Shown: positions 26,269 through 35,163, counted from the first letter of the stretch. The stretch: DNA of 64,000 nt from Dietzia sp. ANT_WB102 (GCF_008369165.1 NZ_VOBA01000001.1:1791630-1855629), one strand, 5' to 3'. The notes: generated from the letters alone by a model not told the origin. A program made the numbers and translations.

Positions 26269-28374
26269 ATGGAAACTTTTAAGCGTACACCGATGCAGCT
26301 GTTCAACCTGCCTCAGCACTTTATGATTCCCCTGTTCCAGCGCCCCTACGTGTGGAAACAGGAAGAGCAGTGGGAGCCGTTATGGAAGGACATTTGTCGA
26401 GTTGCTGAGTTGCGGATCGAGGAGCCACACCTCAAGCCGCAGCACTTTCTCGGGGCAGTGGTCCTCCAAGCGCATGACGCAACTGCCGGGCAGCTTAACG
26501 CGTGGAACGTCGTAGATGGCCAACAGCGACTGACAACACTGCAGCTGTTGATGGACGCTGCGAGCGCGGCACTGACCGCAAACGATTTGGGCAAGCTCGC
26601 AAGTCAGTTGGAGTCTCTCACCCACAACTCAATTAACTTTGTCGACGAAGGTGAGAGTCGACTCAAATTGCGGCACCTGAACAGGGATCGTGCGGCGTTT
26701 GATGAGGTCATGGATGCGGAGGCCCCGGTCGATTATGCGAACCTCGGCTACCCGGAAAGTCAGATTGTCCGTGCGCATCAATTCTTCAGCGTTGCAATTG
26801 CGCAGTGGCTCGGCGATCCGGAAGCAGAGGCGTTCTCGATGCGCGCGGAGCAACTGGCAACTGTAATCCAGAACGAGTTGCAACTTGTCACTATAGAGTT
26901 GAGTTCCTCCGAGAACTCACAGGAGATTTTCGAGACATTGAATGCTCGAGGAACTCCATTAACTGCTGCCGACCTGATCCGGAATTTCGTGTTCCAGAAT
27001 CTGGAACTGCAAGGCGAGGACACAGCCAAGGCGTACAAGGAAGACTGGCCATTTGAGAAGGCATTTTGGGCAAAAGAGGTCAGCGTTGGCCGATTTTTTG
27101 TCTCACGCAGTTCCCTCTTCTTCAACCAGTGGTTGGCGGCTCGGTTGGGGGAGGAGATCAGCCCCCAAGCTACATTTGCGCGTTTCAAGTCATACGTGGA
27201 GCATCATGCCGACGTGTCAATCGCGGAACTCTTGATCGACCTTAAGCGGCAAGCGGCCATGTACGAGCAATGGACTGAGGCGGCTCGTGCAACTAGCGGC
27301 AATCTCTCGCCGGTCGAAATGGCCGTCTACAGGATGAGTGCGACGGGAAGTCAACTACTCCATCCATTGTTGATCTGGTTGCATGAGCCCGGGCGAGATC
27401 TGCCGCAGGCAACCATAGATTCAATAGTTCGAGCGGCTGAGAGTTGGGTGATTAGACGACAACTTCTCCGATTGACAAACACCGATCTCGGCCGCGTCGT
27501 CGCGGATCTGATCCGGTTGGGCGATTCAACGCCTAAGGATGATCTTTCGGATCGAATCATCTCGCATCTCTCGCGACTCAGCGTCACAAGTACGTACTGG
27601 CCTGGAGATGAGGAGGTCCGCGCACATCTTGAAACCGAGAACGCGTACAAGCGTTATCCGCGCGCTCGTTTGCGGATGGTTTTGGAGGCCATTGAAAATT
27701 CACACCGTGCTGAAACGCGCCAGCCTCAGGTCGAACGTACTAAGTATCCGATTGAGCACATACTCCCGCAGAAGTGGCAAGATCACTGGCCGGTAGCGAC
27801 ACCCGAGGACCAGATCGAACGGCAGGACCATATCCACCTGCTTGGAAACCTCACTCTACTAACAAGCAAACTCAACTCTAAAGTGTCTAACAGTCCGTGG
27901 ACTGCCAAGAGGTCTGCACTTTTGCAGCACAACACCATCAAACTCACCGGACGCTTGCTCGACTTGCCGCAAGAAGCCGAGTGGGATGAGGCGCGAATTA
28001 ATCAGCGAACCTCGTCCATGATTGCCAGCCTGCTTGCTATCTGGCCAGTGCCGGACGGTCACACTGGCCGAGTTGATGACCCGCAGACCAAGGACCACGG
28101 GTGGATTGAGGTCAAGCATCTGGTGAGTGCGGGTCTGATTCCGCCCGGCACGCCCCTTGCGGCGACCTACCGAGACTTTCACGGAGTGACTGGGGTTGTA
28201 ACCGCCAATGGATTGATCGAACTGGATGGGAAGCAGTTCGCGAGTCCTTCGGGCGCCGGACGGCATCTTCACAAGAAACCGTTGAACGGTTGGTTGTTCT
28301 GGGCAATGCCAGACGGTCGTCGTCTCGCCGACGTCCGTTCTGAATACCAAGAACTCAGGTCCAGCGAGGATTGA
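26269..28374 (+). CDS. DUF262-DUF1524-RAMA protein, GmrSD-like restriction factor
   Basis: A 701-residue protein related to the GmrSD family of modification-dependent (type IV) restriction enzymes. The DUF262 half shows QRPYVW (24-29) and the signature DGQQRLTT (83-90), which binds nucleotide and acts in strand cleavage control, plus NARGTPLTAADLIRN. The DUF1524 half has the HNH-like PIEHILPQKW (about 494) and HLLGNLTLLTSKLNSK. The last 85 residues (SAGLIPPGTPLAATYRDFHG to GWLFWAMPDGR) match the RAMA fold, found next to restriction and adenine methylase domains and thought to read modified DNA. A stand-alone gene between decayed fragments, it is likely a second defence element next to the DISARM-like unit. 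Confidence 0.88.
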   Translation: METFKRTPMQLFNLPQHFMIPLFQRPYVWKQEEQWEPLWKDICRVAELRIEEPHLKPQHFLGAVVLQAHDATAGQLNAWNVVDGQQRLTTLQLLMDAASAALTANDLGKLASQLESLTHNSINFVDEGESRLKLRHLNRDRAAFDEVMDAEAPVDYANLGYPESQIVRAHQFFSVAIAQWLGDPEAEAFSMRAEQLATVIQNELQLVTIELSSSENSQEIFETLNARGTPLTAADLIRNFVFQNLELQGEDTAKAYKEDWPFEKAFWAKEVSVGRFFVSRSSLFFNQWLAARLGEEISPQATFARFKSYVEHHADVSIAELLIDLKRQAAMYEQWTEAARATSGNLSPVEMAVYRMSATGSQLLHPLLIWLHEPGRDLPQATIDSIVRAAESWVIRRQLLRLTNTDLGRVVADLIRLGDSTPKDDLSDRIISHLSRLSVTSTYWPGDEEVRAHLETENAYKRYPRARLRMVLEAIENSHRAETRQPQVERTKYPIEHILPQKWQDHWPVATPEDQIERQDHIHLLGNLTLLTSKLNSKVSNSPWTAKRSALLQHNTIKLTGRLLDLPQEAEWDEARINQRTSSMIASLLAIWPVPDGHTGRVDDPQTKDHGWIEVKHLVSAGLIPPGTPLAATYRDFHGVTGVVTANGLIELDGKQFASPSGAGRHLHKKPLNGWLFWAMPDGRRLADVRSEYQELRSSED

Positions 28375-28564
28375 GGTCGGGTTTGCCCGAGAGCTACCTG
28401 ATCACCATCACCGTCGACATGAACCGCGACCCTATCGAATGCCTGACCTAGGTACTTGCGGTGTCCTTCCGCGGCGGCCGAGGCGGGTCCTTCGGCCGTT
28501 CGTCCGGTGGAGCTGAGCGGGGAGCGGGTGTGAGCGCCGCATTGCATGCACAGCTGCTTTCCGC
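28375..28564. other. Intergenic stretch without a recognisable gene
   Basis: About 190 bases follow the DUF262 gene. A short open stretch (PESYLITITVDMNRDPIECLT, about 28386-28452) could be a decayed gene end, but it is too short to identify. No promoter or hairpin stands out. Confidence 0.4.
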
Positions 28565-28865
28565 TTGCAGATGCCCTTGGCGGCCGCACCGTCGTTTGTG
28601 GCTTCGGGTCCGGACCTGGTGGTCGCGGCCTGTAGGGCGGAGGTAATTGGGTCGTACCCCACCCAGAATTGGCAGACGTTGGACGAGCTCGACCAATGGC
28701 TTGCGAGCATCACTCGACAGTTGCGCGTCGCCTGCCCGGAAGCTGCCCCGTGGGCCGTCAACCTCGTCACGCACCCCAGCGATTGAAGGTCGGCCAATGA
28801 CCCTGCGTCTGGCAACCGAGTATCAATCGCCAATCGTCACCGTAGCTTCGCCGAATTGGCGCTCT
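28565..28865 (+). pseudogene. Truncated, frameshifted nitronate monooxygenase
   Basis: The first frame (28565-28786) reads APSFVASGPDLVVAACRAEV, then GSYPTQNWQTLDELDQWLAS, ending AVNLVTHPSD and a stop. This resembles the N-terminal part of nitronate monooxygenases (2-nitropropane dioxygenase family, FMN-binding TIM barrels that begin by discriminating APM-GPxLVxAxCRAG and continue GVNLxxH). After the stop another frame continues plausibly as RPMTLRLATEYQSPIVTVAS, so one frameshift lies near 28786. Everything beyond about residue 100 of the family's usual 320-380 is missing. It cannot encode a functional enzyme. Confidence 0.6.
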
Positions 28866-28943
28866 GGCTGTCGAGTATTTCCGCGACGATACCCCGAACC
28901 CACACTGTTGGACATCCCGAGTTTGGTGGCGCGCCGGGGTTGT

Positions 28944-29498
28944 TCAGCAGTCGACGCCCTGGAGTCGCAGGCAAGCTGGCGGGAGCTCCTGGTCCGGTCC
29001 GTATCCGTCTGCAGAGTCAGGGTTGAACGTGGGCTTGGGATGGGTCCGCCAGTACTCGTCGGCGAACTCCTGGTTGTAGGCATCTTGGTCAAAGGTCTCG
29101 TAGGTGGGCGGAACGTAGTTCGCCCGCATCTGGGTGTCGCACGTCTGGGTCCATCCGGACGTTCCGTCGGTGAAGAACGTGGTCCCGAATTCGTGGACAG
29201 ACGTGCCGCATGACGCGATCTGCTTTCCCAAACAGTGGGGGCGCTCCTGGCCGGGCGCGGCCGTATATCCCACGGCGCCGCACTCGTCGACCACTGGAGC
29301 AGCGGGCGCTTCCTTGCTCGTAGTAGGAGTGACATTGGTCGAGGTGGAACTCGGCGTGGTTGAGCTGGAAATGGACGATGACGGCACCGTCGAAGTGACT
29401 GTGCTTTGCTCCGACACTGAATCGGCAGAACTGCACGCCGTTAGACCGAAAACCAGGAAGATGATCGCCGCGAAAGGGGCGGTGAAGCGAGAGCGCAT
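28944..29498 (-). CDS. Secreted lipoprotein with Cys-rich C-terminal domain
   Basis: A 184-residue predicted lipoprotein. The ATG at 29498 was chosen because AAGG lies six bases upstream and a clean type II signal peptide starts there (MRSRFTAPFAAIIFLVFGLTAC), with lipobox LTAC and lipidated Cys22. The frame is open further upstream but is not signal-like. A Ser/Thr-rich linker of about 50 residues leads to a domain with eight Cys (VDECGAVGY, ERPHCLGKQIASCGTS, GWTQTCDTQMRANY, ELPPACLRLQGVDC). It would be anchored outside the membrane. The function is unknown. The layout is like that of the lipoprotein at 25024-25563, but the sequences are not clearly alignable. Confidence 0.75.
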   Translation of the reverse strand: MRSRFTAPFAAIIFLVFGLTACSSADSVSEQSTVTSTVPSSSISSSTTPSSTSTNVTPTTSKEAPAAPVVDECGAVGYTAAPGQERPHCLGKQIASCGTSVHEFGTTFFTDGTSGWTQTCDTQMRANYVPPTYETFDQDAYNQEFADEYWRTHPKPTFNPDSADGYGPDQELPPACLRLQGVDC

Positions 29499-29895
29499 GA
29501 TGAGCCTTGTTCGAGTGTTGGCGTTGGGGACTGCAGGTGGACCGGCGAACGAAGTGCGACCCATCTGGAGTGTTAACGCTGATGATAGGTAGGCCGTACG
29601 ACATCTTCAGTGTTTCGACGGTTCGCAGGCTGGTCAGCTTAGGACTCCAGATTTGCGACCCCGGTGTTGAACGACCACAGGAGAGACGCTTGCACGATCC
29701 GGTTCACGGTGCGATGCGATCCAGGTTTCGGTCAGTCGCCAACCATTGCCACGTCCGAAATCTGTCATCTGATCGTGGATTTGTCCGTGTCGGCGGATAG
29801 GCCGCGGGCGAGATTGGCGGGGGAGCCGTAACGACAATCGTCTGCACAGGCGCCCCTAAAGGCAGGGAAGTGACACACGCCATACCCTGAAGTGC
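29499..29895. other. Intergenic, divergent promoter region, no gene seen
   Basis: About 400 bases separate the divergent lipoprotein and sterol-desaturase genes. No reading frame with coding-like third positions, hairpin or known operator was found. Promoters for both flanking genes should lie here. Confidence 0.4.
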
Positions 29896-31044
29896 ATGAA
29901 GCTTGATCTGACAGTCCTGGCCATCCCCGGTTTCGTGGCGGCGATGGCGGGCGAGTACGCGTGGCAGTCCCGCAACCCCGCGCAGGGCGAGAGGGCCGGC
30001 GACTACGAGTTGGCCGACACCTTGGCCAGCTTGTCGATGGGCATTGGCAGTCTGATCGCGCCGTTCGTCGCGAATAAGGTCCTCGCGCCCGTCACCCCGC
30101 GCACCGGCCGATACGCCAAAGCACTCATGGGATTGTCGCTCGCGGCCGCCGCGGTGGCCACTGCGGGAGACGTCTGGCGGCGCACCCGAACCACCGGCCT
30201 GCTCGAGGCGGGCACGTTGCCGTCGTCACCCCTCCGCAACATGGGGGAGAACGACGACGAGGTCACCGCCCCCGACCCAGCTCCAATCGCCGAGGCCGCG
30301 CATGTGCCGCCCGCCTTGCGGCGCATCACCGGCGGGTCCGCGGTCACCGCGATGGCGTCGATGGTTGTCACGGTCTCGACCGTGTGGAGCGCGGAGACCG
30401 CCAGCAGAAAACTCTTCCGGATGACCCCGCTGGACCTGGGACGCGGACCGTTGGCGTACGCGGTGGCAATCCTGGGCTGGGACCTCATCTACTACTGGAA
30501 CCACAGGTTTTCTCACGAGAGCCGCTGGTTGTGGGCCATGCACGTGGTGCACCACTCCAGCGAGCGCTACAACCTCTCCACGGCGCTCCGCCAGCCGGTC
30601 GCCGAGGCCCTGACGATCTACGTTCCCTACGGGCTGCTCTCCGTGCTGGGGGTGCGGCCGGCACTCGTGATGGACGCGAGGGCGGTCAACCTCATTTACC
30701 AGTTCTGGATCCACACCGAAGTCATCCGCTCAATCGGGCCGCTGGAAAGGCTGTTCAACTCGCCCTCCCACCACCGCGTCCACCACGGCAGCAACCGGCG
30801 GTACCTCGACCGCAACCACGGCAGCATCCTCATCCTGTGGGACCGCCTGTTCGGCACCTTCGAGCCCGAAGATGAGCCGGTGGTCTACGGGTTGACCACC
30901 AACCTCGACACGTTCAACCCGGCCCGCATCGCCACCCACGAGTGGGTTGCCATCGCCCGCGACATCTTCAGGTCAGAGACCTGGAGCGACCGCGTGGGGT
31001 ACCTGCTGCGCGGGCCGGGGTGGGCCGGAGCGCGGAGAGGGTAG
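29896..31044 (+). CDS. Sterol desaturase/fatty acid hydroxylase family protein
   Basis: A 382-residue integral membrane di-iron enzyme of the FA_hydroxylase superfamily. The three His clusters that bind the iron pair are present: HRFSHE (about 203), HVVHHSS (about 216) and HHRVHHGSN (about 292). Several hydrophobic segments precede and separate them. The N-terminal 140 residues, with a TM pair and an Asp/Glu-rich loop (NMGENDDEV), are not part of the core. Family members oxidise C-H bonds of sterols or lipids; the substrate here cannot be predicted. The ATG at 29896 has no strong ribosome-binding site. Third positions are nearly all G/C, like the core chromosome and unlike the accessory region to the left. 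Confidence 0.88.
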   Translation: MKLDLTVLAIPGFVAAMAGEYAWQSRNPAQGERAGDYELADTLASLSMGIGSLIAPFVANKVLAPVTPRTGRYAKALMGLSLAAAAVATAGDVWRRTRTTGLLEAGTLPSSPLRNMGENDDEVTAPDPAPIAEAAHVPPALRRITGGSAVTAMASMVVTVSTVWSAETASRKLFRMTPLDLGRGPLAYAVAILGWDLIYYWNHRFSHESRWLWAMHVVHHSSERYNLSTALRQPVAEALTIYVPYGLLSVLGVRPALVMDARAVNLIYQFWIHTEVIRSIGPLERLFNSPSHHRVHHGSNRRYLDRNHGSILILWDRLFGTFEPEDEPVVYGLTTNLDTFNPARIATHEWVAIARDIFRSETWSDRVGYLLRGPGWAGARRG

Positions 31045-31143
31045 GAACTGCTCGTACCGGCGTGTCGAGATCGAGCGGCACCGTCTGTTGAGCCTGCATT
31101 TGGACCGCGCCCCGGGCTCAGAATGGGCGTCATCGGCAAGTAG

Positions 31144-31177
31144 TCCCTGCGGTCGCTCTCGGCGCGGCGACCAGGGA
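31144..31177 (+). terminator. Candidate hairpin after the sterol desaturase gene
   Basis: The arms TCCCT/GGTCGC and GCGACC/AGGGA form an 11-bp stem with a two-base bulge and a 10-base loop. It lies 100 bases downstream of the desaturase stop, with no T run. It could be a terminator or a structured leader of the small gene at 31242. Confidence 0.4.
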
Positions 31178-31241
31178 GCAGTAATCAGGGTTTCCGGTTA
31201 CGCTCGATTTCCGCTGTACGACGTCTGTGAGGAGTGAGATC

Positions 31242-31382
31242 GTGTTTTCCACTGGTTCGGTGTCGAATCCGCTGCGCTACCTGTTCGGCCCCGGGCCGGG
31301 TGAGGCCATGTGTCTGGCACTGACGCCCGAGTGCATGGGGCTGTTCCCGTATCTCGCGATGCAGTTCGGCATCAGTTCTTAA
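31242..31382 (+). CDS. 46-residue mini-protein, unknown
   Basis: A small gene supported by a GTG start with GAGGAG eight bases upstream and by G/C-rich third positions. The product begins MFSTGSVSNPLRYLFGPGPG and ends MGLFPYLAMQFGISS, with two Cys (CLALTPEC). It is moderately hydrophobic without a clear membrane helix. It resembles in size, though not evidently in sequence, the second 46-residue mini-protein at 42946. I recognise no family. It may be a secreted or membrane-associated peptide of the mycolic-acid cell envelope, which is a guess. Confidence 0.5.
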   Translation: MFSTGSVSNPLRYLFGPGPGEAMCLALTPECMGLFPYLAMQFGISS

Positions 31383-31466
31383 GGTCGATCGAGCAACTCT
31401 GCCGACCGCCACTACTCGTCGTCCCCTCGACTCGCCGACTTCTGGCCAGCACCGTTCCCGCGGGGC

Positions 31467-32210
31467 TCAGCCCATCGCGTGCAGGCTGAACGCGGCGAGG
31501 AATCCCAGCGTCGCGATGAGGCCGGAATACACGGCGGCGTTCTCGAAAGCCTCCGGGATCATGGTGTCGGTGATCATCGCGAGGATCGCGCCCGCTGCCA
31601 GCGCGTTAACCGCGGCCAGGAGTTCGGCCGGTGCGCCGTCCAAGAGGAGAAAGCCGGCCAGCGCAGCAACTCCGGAGGCCACCGCGATGCCGCCCCAAAC
31701 ACCGAAGACGAACCCCGCCGAACGCCCGGCTTTCTTCATGCCGGCGGTACTGGACAGCCCCTCGGGGATGTTGGAGATGAACACCGCGGCGAGCATCGGG
31801 ATGCTGAGCCCGCCGCCGGAGAGGAAGCTCAACCCGAGCACCATTGATTCGGGGACCCCGTCGATCAGCGCGCCGATCGCGATTGCCGCGCCGCTGCCGG
31901 AATCGCTTGCCTGCTGGTCGCCGGAACGCTTACGGTGCCGTGCACCGCGACGAGACAGCAGCACGTTGAGACCCACGTAGATGAGCGCGCCCGCGAGGAA
32001 ACCTCCCGCGGTGGCCCCCAGCCCGCCCTGATCCATCGCCTCCAGGACGAGATCGAACGACAGCGCCGAGATCAGCACGCCGGAGCCGAAGGCCATCACC
32101 ACAGCCACGACGCGCGCGGGCACCGCCGCGAGCCACGCGATCCCACTTCCCACGAGCAGCGCACTGCCCGCGAGCAGGCCGGCCCCGCCAGCCGCCAACC
32201 ACTCAGGCAT
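31467..32210 (-). CDS. ZIP family metal transporter
   Basis: A 247-residue membrane protein of the ZIP (zinc/iron-regulated transporter-like) family, importing divalent metals such as zinc. About eight hydrophobic helices are visible. The metal-binding helices carry GALIDGVPESMVLG and ISNIPEGLSS, the prokaryotic forms of the ZIP signature. The cytoplasmic loop before them (about 100-125, RRGARHRKRSGDQQ) holds a His and many basic residues. The ATG at 32210 was chosen because GGGGAAGG lies nine bases upstream; a frame opening 14 codons earlier has no such site. There is no Zur or other metal-regulator box that I can see. It stands alone. Confidence 0.88.
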   Translation of the reverse strand: MPEWLAAGGAGLLAGSALLVGSGIAWLAAVPARVVAVVMAFGSGVLISALSFDLVLEAMDQGGLGATAGGFLAGALIYVGLNVLLSRRGARHRKRSGDQQASDSGSGAAIAIGALIDGVPESMVLGLSFLSGGGLSIPMLAAVFISNIPEGLSSTAGMKKAGRSAGFVFGVWGGIAVASGVAALAGFLLLDGAPAELLAAVNALAAGAILAMITDTMIPEAFENAAVYSGLIATLGFLAAFSLHAMG

Positions 32211-32737
32211 CGTCGACCGCCTTCCCCTCGGAACCAGGATCGCGTGCCACACCCGATGTTATGCCCGGGCGCAACTAGTAGAAACGGTCGTCAGTCAGAG
32301 GCTGCGGATGAACTCCGGCACCCAGGCAATTCGCTCCCGTGGCATCCCGCGGATATCGACATGCGGGAACGAGGAGCACGCAGTGACAGCTGATGCAGAG
32401 CTGTCAGGTGTTGAAGGTACAGCGGACCTCGACCTCTGTCCCGAGACGACGCACGAGCCGATCGAGGATGGGTGCGAACCCGACGGAAGCACTCGGCCGG
32501 GCAGCCCAAAGACTCACATTCAGGGATTGGGGGACCGGCGACTATCGCGACAGAAGGAGCCCGACTCCGAGCACGCCGAACGAGACCACTGCGAAGGACG
32601 CCATCGTGATGAGAGCCGCGATCGGAGATGCCGCCACGCCGATCTCGCTACCGCCACCGGCGACTACGGCCCTACGGCCGTAGAGGGGGTCGGCGGTGTC
32701 GGCGTTGGGCGCGGTGTCGACGCGATACGATCCATCG
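32211..32737. other. Intergenic stretch with possible decayed coding pieces
   Basis: No intact gene was recognised in this 527-base gap. On the minus strand a segment ending at 32542 encodes a hydrophobic helix (SPIAALITMASFAVVSFGVL) but has no convincing start. Another ending at 32295 reads PHVDIRGMPRERIAWVPEFI. Both could be remnants of small genes. Confidence 0.35.
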
Positions 32738-33280
32738 TCAGTGCGCCTTCGGGACCGGGGTCGGCGCGGCCCGCGAGGCACGGATCGCCAGCCGCTTGGC
32801 CCGGGCGCACCGCGCCAGGTACCAGGGCGTCGGCGGTATCCACCCGAGTTGGATGCTCTGCCCGAGGTCGTCGCGAACCGCCCAGTGCTCGGTGACCTGG
32901 TCGTCGAGGACCCGGAGCCAGTGGCTCTGCCTGGTGGCGAAGGATCGACCAGTGGGAGCCCATACGGTGTCGATTCGGCCCGCCTCATCGTGGATCACGA
33001 AGGGGGCGACGTGCCGCCCGCTCATCGTGGTGTCGACGACGACGAGGTCGTCCTGCGCCACGATGTGCTCGATCCGGTGATCGAGGTCGGCAAAGGCTCC
33101 TCGCAGCCACAGCGCCGTAGCGTAGAACCCGTCGGGACCGGTGACTTTACAGGCGGGTGGCTCGGCGACGGCCGCGTGGTTGACGGCTCCAGGGGCAATG
33201 AGGGCGTCGAAGTCAGAGCGGTCTCCCACGGCCATCACACGGATCGCTCGGGCTGCTAACGCGCGGATGTCGTCCATCAT
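32738..33280 (-). CDS. SnoaL-like/NTF2-fold ester cyclase family protein
   Basis: A 180-residue protein with the SnoaL-like polyketide cyclase (NTF2) fold. Typical features are DFDALIAPGAVNHA near the N-terminus, GPDGFYATALWLRGAFADL, then HIVAQDDLVVVDTTMSGRH and the terminal WAVRDDLGQSIQLGW. Such proteins form a cone-like pocket and include cyclases, isomerases and many stress proteins of unknown substrate. The ATG at 33280 follows GGGAAGAG by about five bases. The last 25 residues are basic and extend past the fold. The gene is monocistronic. The function beyond fold cannot be given. Confidence 0.8.
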   Translation of the reverse strand: MMDDIRALAARAIRVMAVGDRSDFDALIAPGAVNHAAVAEPPACKVTGPDGFYATALWLRGAFADLDHRIEHIVAQDDLVVVDTTMSGRHVAPFVIHDEAGRIDTVWAPTGRSFATRQSHWLRVLDDQVTEHWAVRDDLGQSIQLGWIPPTPWYLARCARAKRLAIRASRAAPTPVPKAH

Positions 33281-33379
33281 TCGACTCTTCCCGAGAGACC
33301 GCCGAGTATCCGATAACCATGGACCCGTGCGCCCCGGGCGTCAAGGGGTGCACGAGACGAAGATTCCGGAAGAGCGAGC

Positions 33380-35116
33380 TCAGGTCAGTAGCTTATTTAG
33401 GGCGGCGGTGGGCATCCATTCGCCGGTGAAGAGCTCCACGATGTCAGTGAGCGCCGAGGTGTCACTGTTGGTGCTCGCCGCGGTCGCGATGAGGCGCCGC
33501 ACCATGATCTCGGCCGTACGCTGCTCGATGGTGTCCTCAGCGGCCAGCAGCGACCACTGACACACCATCCCGTTGCGATGCGCGCGGCCCATGATCTGCT
33601 CCGCCATCAGGCCGCTCCAGCGGGCCTGATGAAAGAACCCGCGGCGCGGGGTCATGGTGGCGGTCGATCCGTCGGCGAGCAGTTCCCCGGCCTGGAGGTT
33701 GATCGACGAAGGGGTGTTGAACACCACCACCTGGGCCTGCCCTCGCTGGAACCGCAGTCGCTCGGCTTCGGCATCGGGGTTGGATCCGTAGATCCGGGCG
33801 ACCGGGATGCCGGCGGCCTCGAGCTGCTCGACCAGAGGCTGGGCTCCGGTGGTCACCAGTTCGGTTGCCACCAGTACCTGGAAGCCCTTGTCGAGCTCGG
33901 CCCGGACGGCGTCGACCGTGTGCTCGACCCTCAGCAGGGAGGCCTTCTGCCGGAGACGCAGGATCGCCGCCAGGCCGCGGGCGGAGTCGCGCCCGGACCG
34001 CGCCAGCTGCATCTCGCGCCGGAAGGCACCCCACTCGAGCTCGTAGCCGCGGCGCTGATCGGCGGTCAGCTCCACCAGCTGCATATCCAGTGGCGGCCGG
34101 CCCCAATGCGCCTGCCTGGCCAGCATCAGCGGGGGGTCGTGGTGCAGGAGTTCGTCGCGAACCTGCGCAATGAACCGTTCCTCGATCTCCGGGGACTCCT
34201 TGGCCTCGGGGGAAAGCACCCATTTGCCGAAGGAGCGGACCAGGGGGTGTCCGCGGGAGGCGAGCGCCTGCCCGAAGTCGGCCCAATCCGCCGGGTCGTC
34301 GCCGTGCAGCTGTGCGAACAGCGACCCCAGGTAACCCCACTCTCCCGGATGGTGCCCCGGGGTGGCGGTCATCCACAGCACGAACGGGGCCTTGTCCGCC
34401 GGGGCGGTGGCCCGGCACAGTCTCCGCATATAGGCAGTGCGCTTGGTGTCGTGGCGGAACAGGTGCGCCTCGTCGGCGATGACGAGGTCGAAGGCGTGGC
34501 TCGGGCGGCCGTTGCGGCTCATGAGCTTGCCCAACCCGTCGGAGGACATGATGACCCACCTCAGCCCGTCGTCGCCCAATGCGGCGATCGCCGCCCGCCA
34601 GGTGGGGATGGTGATCCGCGCGGGCCGGTCGACGGTGATCAGGATGGTGCGCGAGCCCCGCATCCTCGCGATCTCCTTCGCGGCGAGCAGGGCCACAAAG
34701 GTCTTGCCCGTGCCGGGCGAGTTGGCAACCAGGACTGACCGGAACTTGGCAGCCGCGGCGACGGTGATCACGCGGGCATCCTCGACCTGAGCGGCTGTCG
34801 GAGTAACCGGCGGACCACCCGCGCCCGGACCAGCCTCGCCGTTGAGGTCGTCTTCCACCCACCGCTGGTAGGAGTACGGCTTGGAGGCGTAAGGGAGGAG
34901 TTCAGTGGGAAGGCTCTCGCCGATCCAGGCGTGTGCCTTAAGCGCCTTATAGTAGGTCACGCTCGGGAGACCCGGAGGCCGCTCCCAGGGGAGCTCGAGC
35001 AACCACGCACGCTGGCCGGGCGGAATGGACGGGGCTTGTGGCGGGGCAGTCGACGTGGTGCGGCGGGCAGGCTTGCGCCGCTTGGCGGTCGAACTGCGCC
35101 GGGCGGTCGGCGGCAT
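33380..35116 (-). CDS. Stand-alone superfamily 2 (SNF2-like) helicase
   Basis: A 578-residue helicase with SPGTGKT (Walker A, about 139), IADEAHLF (motif II, about 215), MTATPGHHPG (motif III, about 247) and EQIMGRAHRNG (motif VI, about 508). The first 35 residues are a basic Arg/Lys/Pro tail. There is no zinc module or fused nuclease. It is not closely similar to the four helicases of the defence unit. Between motifs III and VI it shows the SNF2-type order (AHWGRPPLDMQLVELTADQRRGYE). Comparable short helicases occur in actinobacterial chromosomes and phages. With no phage genes beside it, a prophage origin is unproven. It could act in repair or in defence. Confidence 0.8.
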   Translation of the reverse strand: MPPTARRSSTAKRRKPARRTTSTAPPQAPSIPPGQRAWLLELPWERPPGLPSVTYYKALKAHAWIGESLPTELLPYASKPYSYQRWVEDDLNGEAGPGAGGPPVTPTAAQVEDARVITVAAAAKFRSVLVANSPGTGKTFVALLAAKEIARMRGSRTILITVDRPARITIPTWRAAIAALGDDGLRWVIMSSDGLGKLMSRNGRPSHAFDLVIADEAHLFRHDTKRTAYMRRLCRATAPADKAPFVLWMTATPGHHPGEWGYLGSLFAQLHGDDPADWADFGQALASRGHPLVRSFGKWVLSPEAKESPEIEERFIAQVRDELLHHDPPLMLARQAHWGRPPLDMQLVELTADQRRGYELEWGAFRREMQLARSGRDSARGLAAILRLRQKASLLRVEHTVDAVRAELDKGFQVLVATELVTTGAQPLVEQLEAAGIPVARIYGSNPDAEAERLRFQRGQAQVVVFNTPSSINLQAGELLADGSTATMTPRRGFFHQARWSGLMAEQIMGRAHRNGMVCQWSLLAAEDTIEQRTAEIMVRRLIATAASTNSDTSALTDIVELFTGEWMPTAALNKLLT

Positions 35117-35163
35117 CAGGGGCTATTCCTAGCGAGAATTGGGCAGGGCGTGTGCGGAGTCAA

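Noticed and set aside
29690-29805. LHDPVHGAMRSRF stretch resembling the start of HD-domain phosphohydrolases
   Set aside because: Only a few residues match and no start or continuing domain is present.
32295-32492. Minus-strand 65-codon frame ending PHVDIRGMPRERIAWVPEFI, faintly like a small tautomerase start
   Set aside because: The match is too short and the rest of the frame is Ser-rich noise; at most a relic.
33578-34862. Long frames on both strands overlapping the solitary helicase
   Set aside because: They lack motifs and start sites; the helicase frame has intact ATPase motifs.
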